Shown here: positions 7,019-9,551 of the stretch, one piece after another
Layout of the letters: the number at the start of each line of letters is the position of its first letter
How positions within the stretch are numbered: the first letter of the stretch is position 1
From: an uncultured Lachnospiraceae bacterium
GTDB lineage: Bacteria > Bacillota > Clostridia > Lachnospirales > Lachnospiraceae
Direction: 5' to 3'
Assembly: GCA_947176785.1 (NCBI GenBank)
Contig: CAMWSA010000124.1
Location: 1-9,551 of the forward strand
DNA: 9,551 nucleotides
The notes under the pieces: generated by a model
Told to the model about the DNA's origin: nothing
Databases searched by the model: none
Seen by the model: only the letters and a program-made list of their open reading frames with translations
Made by a program: the position numbers and the translations under genes

Positions 7019-7053
7019 AAAAGGGTGAGTCCATTATGAGCGCTTGCCCTTTT
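7019..7053 (+). terminator. Weak terminator-like hairpin downstream of gpmI
   Basis: AAAAGGG (7019-7025) can pair with CCCTTTT (7047-7053), ending in a short T-run (7050-7054). The loop is long, 21 bases, and the stem is mostly A-T, so efficiency would be low. It lies about 80 bases past the gpmI stop, and its left arm is the same GGG that would serve as ribosome binding site for the small frame at 7036. Confidence 0.3.
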
Positions 7054-7194
7054 TCGGATTTATATCGGCATCCGCCCAGGCGGTGCCGGGTGATTATTCG
7101 GTCTGCATCCGCCCAGACAGTGCCAGAAGAATATTCGGATGCGCAGACGGACATTCCGTGCCGGTTGTGCCGGAGGGACGGATATGGGATTTAG
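7036..7194 (+). CDS. Possible 52-residue cysteine-containing small protein
   Basis: The ATG at 7036 has AAAGGGTGAG six bases upstream and opens a frame ending with TAG at 7192-7194, 30 bases before the reductase gene. The product begins MSACPFSDLYRHPPRRC and ends with CRLCRRDGYGI, so it has cysteines at 4, 17, 42 and 45, including one CxxC pair. It is arginine-rich. I do not recognise the family. Against coding: the DNA contains a tandem repeat with a 37-base period, which is read in different frames in the two copies, and a candidate hairpin would hide the ribosome binding site. Confidence 0.25.
   Translation: MSACPFSDLYRHPPRRCRVIIRSASAQTVPEEYSDAQTDIPCRLCRRDGYGI
7068..7138 (+). repeat. Tandem direct repeat, two 34-bp copies with 37-bp period
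   Basis: The copies span 7068-7101 and 7105-7138. Both begin GCATCCGCCCAG, share GTGCC in the middle and end in TATTCGG; 28 of 34 positions agree. A further TTCGG lies 44 bases before the first copy's own end, at 7053-7057, possibly marking a decayed third unit. The first copy can fold into a compact stem, CGGCA plus CCGC with GCGG plus TGCCG, around CCAG. The second has lost that pairing but can form GTCTG with CAGAC. It lies between gpmI and the reductase gene. Confidence 0.6.
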
Positions 7195-7224
7195 GACAGG
7201 CAGGTTTTGAAAGGAGAGGGTAGT

Positions 7225-8247
7225 ATGGCAAAGGTAACATTGGGAAAAACGGGGATTACTGTGGAAAAAAACGCTTTCGGGGCGCTGCCGATCCAGCGGA
7301 TCAGCAGGCAGGAGGCAGTCAGGCTGCTGCGCAGGGCCTATGACGGCGGCGTGACCTTTTTTGACACTGCCAGATGGTATACGGACAGCGAAGAGAAGGT
7401 GGGGGAGGCTTTCGCAGGCATGCGGGAAAAAGTGTATATTGCCACCAAGACCGGGGCTTGTACTGCGGCGGATTTCTGGAAAGATCTGGAGACCTCCCTG
7501 CGCAATCTGCGGACAGACTATATTGATATCTATCAGTTTCACAACCCCTCTTTCTGCCCCAGGCCGGGGGACGGCACGGGGTTGTATGAGGCCATGCTGG
7601 AGGCCAGGGCCCAGGGCAAGGTGCGCCATATCGGCATCACCAACCACAGGCTGAATGTGGCTGCAGAGGCGGTGGAGAGCGGATTATATGAGACCCTGCA
7701 GTTCCCCTTCTGTTATCTGGCCACGGAGAAGGATATTGAACTGGTGCGCAGGACTGCGGAGACGGGCTGTGGCTTTATCGCCATGAAGGCGTTGTCCGGC
7801 GGACTGATCACCAATTCTGCGGCGGCTTACGCCTATCTGGCCCAGTATGAGAACGTGCTGCCCATCTGGGGCGTTCAACGGGAGTCCGAACTGGATGAAT
7901 TTCTGTCCTATATCCGGAAGCCTCCGGTGATGGATGAGGGGCTGGAAGCTGTAATTGCCCGTGACAGACAGGAGCTTTCCGGAAATTTCTGCAGGGGCTG
8001 CGGCTACTGTATGCCCTGCCCCGTGGGGATAGAGATTAACAATATGGCCCGGATGAGCCTGTTGATCCGGCGGTCACCTTCCCAGGCGCAGCTGACGCCC
8101 CAGGTGCAGGAGAAGATGCATAAGATCAAGGAGTGTCTGCACTGCGGCAAGTGCAGGGACAAATGTCCCTATGGGCTGGACACGCCCACGCTGCTGGAGA
8201 AGAACTATCAGGACTATCTGGAGATCCTGGCAGGCAAGGCGTATTGA
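7225..8247 (+). CDS. Aldo/keto reductase with C-terminal 2[4Fe-4S] ferredoxin domain
   Basis: This 340-residue protein joins an aldo/keto reductase barrel to a two-cluster ferredoxin tail. The catalytic tetrad is visible as Asp47 (FFDTARWY), Tyr52, Lys75 (IATKTG) and His106 (YQFHNP). Cluster motif one is CRGCGYCMPCP with cysteines 256, 259, 262 and 265; motif two is CLHCGKCRDKCP with cysteines 304, 307, 310 and 314. Such fused proteins are frequent in anaerobic Clostridia, where electrons probably pass between ferredoxin-like clusters and a carbonyl substrate; the substrate is unknown. The ATG at 7225 follows AAAGGAGAGG; an in-frame TTG at 7207 lies before that binding site and is rejected. 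The loop between beta strands is short, so the barrel is somewhat compact. It is separated from gpmI by 285 bases and precedes the C39-like gene on the same strand. Confidence 0.9.
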   Translation: MAKVTLGKTGITVEKNAFGALPIQRISRQEAVRLLRRAYDGGVTFFDTARWYTDSEEKVGEAFAGMREKVYIATKTGACTAADFWKDLETSLRNLRTDYIDIYQFHNPSFCPRPGDGTGLYEAMLEARAQGKVRHIGITNHRLNVAAEAVESGLYETLQFPFCYLATEKDIELVRRTAETGCGFIAMKALSGGLITNSAAAYAYLAQYENVLPIWGVQRESELDEFLSYIRKPPVMDEGLEAVIARDRQELSGNFCRGCGYCMPCPVGIEINNMARMSLLIRRSPSQAQLTPQVQEKMHKIKECLHCGKCRDKCPYGLDTPTLLEKNYQDYLEILAGKAY

Positions 8248-8250
8248 TTT

Positions 8251-8300
8251 CCGCAGGCTATGCGCAGGCAGCCATGCCTGCGGCGGGGCCGGGATTTTTT
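8251..8300 (+). terminator. Probable terminator after the aldo/keto reductase gene
   Basis: CGCAGGCA (8263-8270) pairs perfectly with TGCCTGCG (8275-8282) around a 4-base loop, and six T residues follow at 8295-8300. The 12-base gap between stem and T-run is longer than in a canonical terminator. CCGCAGGC (8251-8258) could instead pair perfectly with GCCTGCGG (8276-8283), so two folds compete for the same right arm. Confidence 0.45.
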
Positions 8301-8329
8301 AGATTTAGTGAAAAAAAAGAGCATACGGA

Positions 8330-8335
8330 TACAAT
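8330..8335 (+). promoter_or_regulatory. Weak candidate -10 box for the C39-like gene
   Basis: TACAAT (8330-8335) lies after an A-rich tract and about 90 bases before the ATG at 8426. The -35 position 17-18 bases upstream (around AGTGAA) is a poor match to consensus, so this is only a suggestion. Confidence 0.3.
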
Positions 8336-8425
8336 TCGGTGACATTGGGGAGGGAAAATAGAACCGATGAAGGGCAGGGATACGGACGGCAGGGCATCCC
8401 GCCTGAAACCGGGAGGACAAAGGAT

Positions 8426-9439
8426 ATGCAGCAAAAGAGTGTAAGGAAGAGACAACAGAGATATTTTTTGACAGCGGGCATGCTGGCGGCATGGGCCTGT
8501 ATTGTGCTATGCCTGATACAGCTGGTACAGGTACGCGGACAACTCAGGGAACAGAGGGAACAGATCAGCCGCACCTACAATATGGTGCAGATGTTCCACA
8601 TGGATGCCATGGGCGGACAGGACAGCTATGGCAGTGTGCGGGAGACCAGCCATAGCGCGGCGGATGTGATAGTGGACAGCCTGTCGATTTCCTATGCGGA
8701 GCGATGTGCCCTGGAGCATGTGGACAGGCCCCAGGACCGGAGCAGCCGTCAGGTGCTGGAAAAGCTTGAAGAACTGGGACAGTGGGATGAGAGGATTGCG
8801 ACGATTCGGCAGAACAGTGAGGCATATCCGGAGCAGCTGCTGGAGGCTCTGGCCAACAACCCTGAGATGGCGGACTTCGTGGAAGGCTGGCTGACAGCGG
8901 AACACAGGGCCATGGGGGGACTGACAGAGAGCGAGAAAGCGGAGGAATATCCTCTTTTTCTGCAATGGGACCCTCGCTGGGGATACGCATCCTATGGGGA
9001 CAACAGCTGTATTGCCGTTTCCGGCTGCGGTCCCACCTGCCTGTCCATGGTGCTGTACTATCTCACGGGGGACGAGAGCCTGACGCCGGACATGATCGCG
9101 GAATTCAGCATGGAGAGAGGGTATTATTTATCCGGCACGGGCACGCTGTGGGCGCTGATGGAGGATGTGGCACCGCTGTACGGCGTGAAGGTGAGCCAGC
9201 CCAAAGCGTCGGAGCGGGAGATGAAGGCGGCGCTGGACCAGGGAGATGTGCTGATTCTTTCCATGAGACCGGGAGACTTCACGGCAGGAGGCCATTTTAT
9301 CGTGATCTACGGCTATGACCAGGACAGTTTTCTGGTCAATGACCCCAACTGCGTGGCCCGCAGCCGCCTGAGATGGACCTACGACCAGATCAGCAGGCAG
9401 ATGAAGAATTTGTGGGTCTTTGAAAAGGGATCTCTGTGA
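8426..9439 (+). CDS. Membrane-anchored C39-like (Peptidase_C39_2) cysteine peptidase
   Basis: This 337-residue protein has a short basic N-terminus, one membrane segment at about 14-35, a charged helical stretch at 36-47, a linker region to about 175, and a papain-like C39_2 domain from about 175 to 335. The domain opens with PLFLQWDPRWGYASYG, carries the likely nucleophile Cys201 in SGCGPTCLSM, and shows GGHFIVIYGYD with His290 and VNDPN with Asp307. The membrane topology puts the domain outside the cell. The function is unknown; cell-wall or peptide processing is possible. It is not a bacteriocin-exporter peptidase, because no ABC transporter domain is attached or adjacent. The ATG at 8426 follows GGGAGG at 8411; the frame is open to a GTG at 8339, but without a binding site. 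A 25-codon frame from ATG 8367 ends at 8444, overlapping this start in another frame. Confidence 0.85.
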   Translation: MQQKSVRKRQQRYFLTAGMLAAWACIVLCLIQLVQVRGQLREQREQISRTYNMVQMFHMDAMGGQDSYGSVRETSHSAADVIVDSLSISYAERCALEHVDRPQDRSSRQVLEKLEELGQWDERIATIRQNSEAYPEQLLEALANNPEMADFVEGWLTAEHRAMGGLTESEKAEEYPLFLQWDPRWGYASYGDNSCIAVSGCGPTCLSMVLYYLTGDESLTPDMIAEFSMERGYYLSGTGTLWALMEDVAPLYGVKVSQPKASEREMKAALDQGDVLILSMRPGDFTAGGHFIVIYGYDQDSFLVNDPNCVARSRLRWTYDQISRQMKNLWVFEKGSL

Positions 9440-9521
9440 CGCTGTAATACTCGGGAAAACTGCAGAAATTGGAACAGGCGATTTTGTATAAACAGCCTCT
9501 TTTATGGAGATCCTTTCCACA

Positions 9522-9549
9522 TTGATATATGCGGATTCTACTCTAATAA
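9522..9549 (+). promoter_or_regulatory. Weak candidate promoter at the right edge
   Basis: TTGATA (9522-9527) and TAATAA (9544-9549) are 16 bases apart in an A+T-rich stretch after the C39-like gene. The bases 9440-9551 contain no gene that I can support. Any target gene lies beyond the window. Confidence 0.22.
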
Positions 9550-9551
9550 AG

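Noticed and set aside
7068..7138. CRISPR array
   Set aside because: Only two imperfect units separated by 3 bases, with no spacers and no cas genes.
9440..9551. Terminator or further gene after the C39-like gene
   Set aside because: No stem followed by a T-run and no open frame with a ribosome binding site could be found in these bases.

Overview
This window looks like a chromosomal segment of a Gram-positive anaerobe of the class Clostridia, most likely Lachnospiraceae. That placement is an inference from protein style: a large solute-binding lipoprotein with a twin-domain layout, an aldo/keto reductase fused to a bacterial-ferredoxin tail, a cofactor-independent phosphoglycerate mutase, strong purine-rich ribosome binding sites, and moderately high G+C. 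There are no rRNA or tRNA genes, no transposase or integrase, no phage gene and no CRISPR array. Most of the window is housekeeping or ordinary accessory content.

Layout. A 766-residue secreted lipoprotein with a C-terminal extracellular solute-binding domain occupies 118-2418 (+). A related short DNA element lies on each side of it (about 12-98 and 2484-2534); the downstream copy carries a near-perfect 14-bp hairpin and a tiny open frame. A short YgjP-type zinc metallopeptidase gene (2579-2995, -) is divergent from a thiamine pyrophosphokinase gene (3231-3893, +). The kinase gene converges, with a 5-bp gap, on a cation diffusion facilitator gene (3899-5065, -). The transporter is divergent from gpmI (5395-6939, +); the 329-bp gap between them holds a good promoter for each gene and a structured leader for the transporter. 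A 285-bp gap with a 37-bp-period tandem repeat then leads to a ferredoxin-tailed aldo/keto reductase (7225-8247, +) and a membrane-anchored C39-like peptidase (8426-9439, +). The last 112 bases hold no gene.

How the genes relate. I see no operon that ties them into one pathway: most are single-gene units with their own promoters or long leaders. gpmI serves glycolysis, the thiamine kinase makes the TPP cofactor, the transporter probably exports a divalent metal (its A-site residues are the N-D/D-D set reported for the manganese exporter MntE), and the lipoprotein and the C39-like protein act at the cell surface.

The best leads for something not yet described are non-coding: the repeat pair with the long hairpin around the lipoprotein gene, the two-hairpin leader of the metal exporter, and the tandem repeat ahead of the reductase. 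I found no convincing new multi-gene system.
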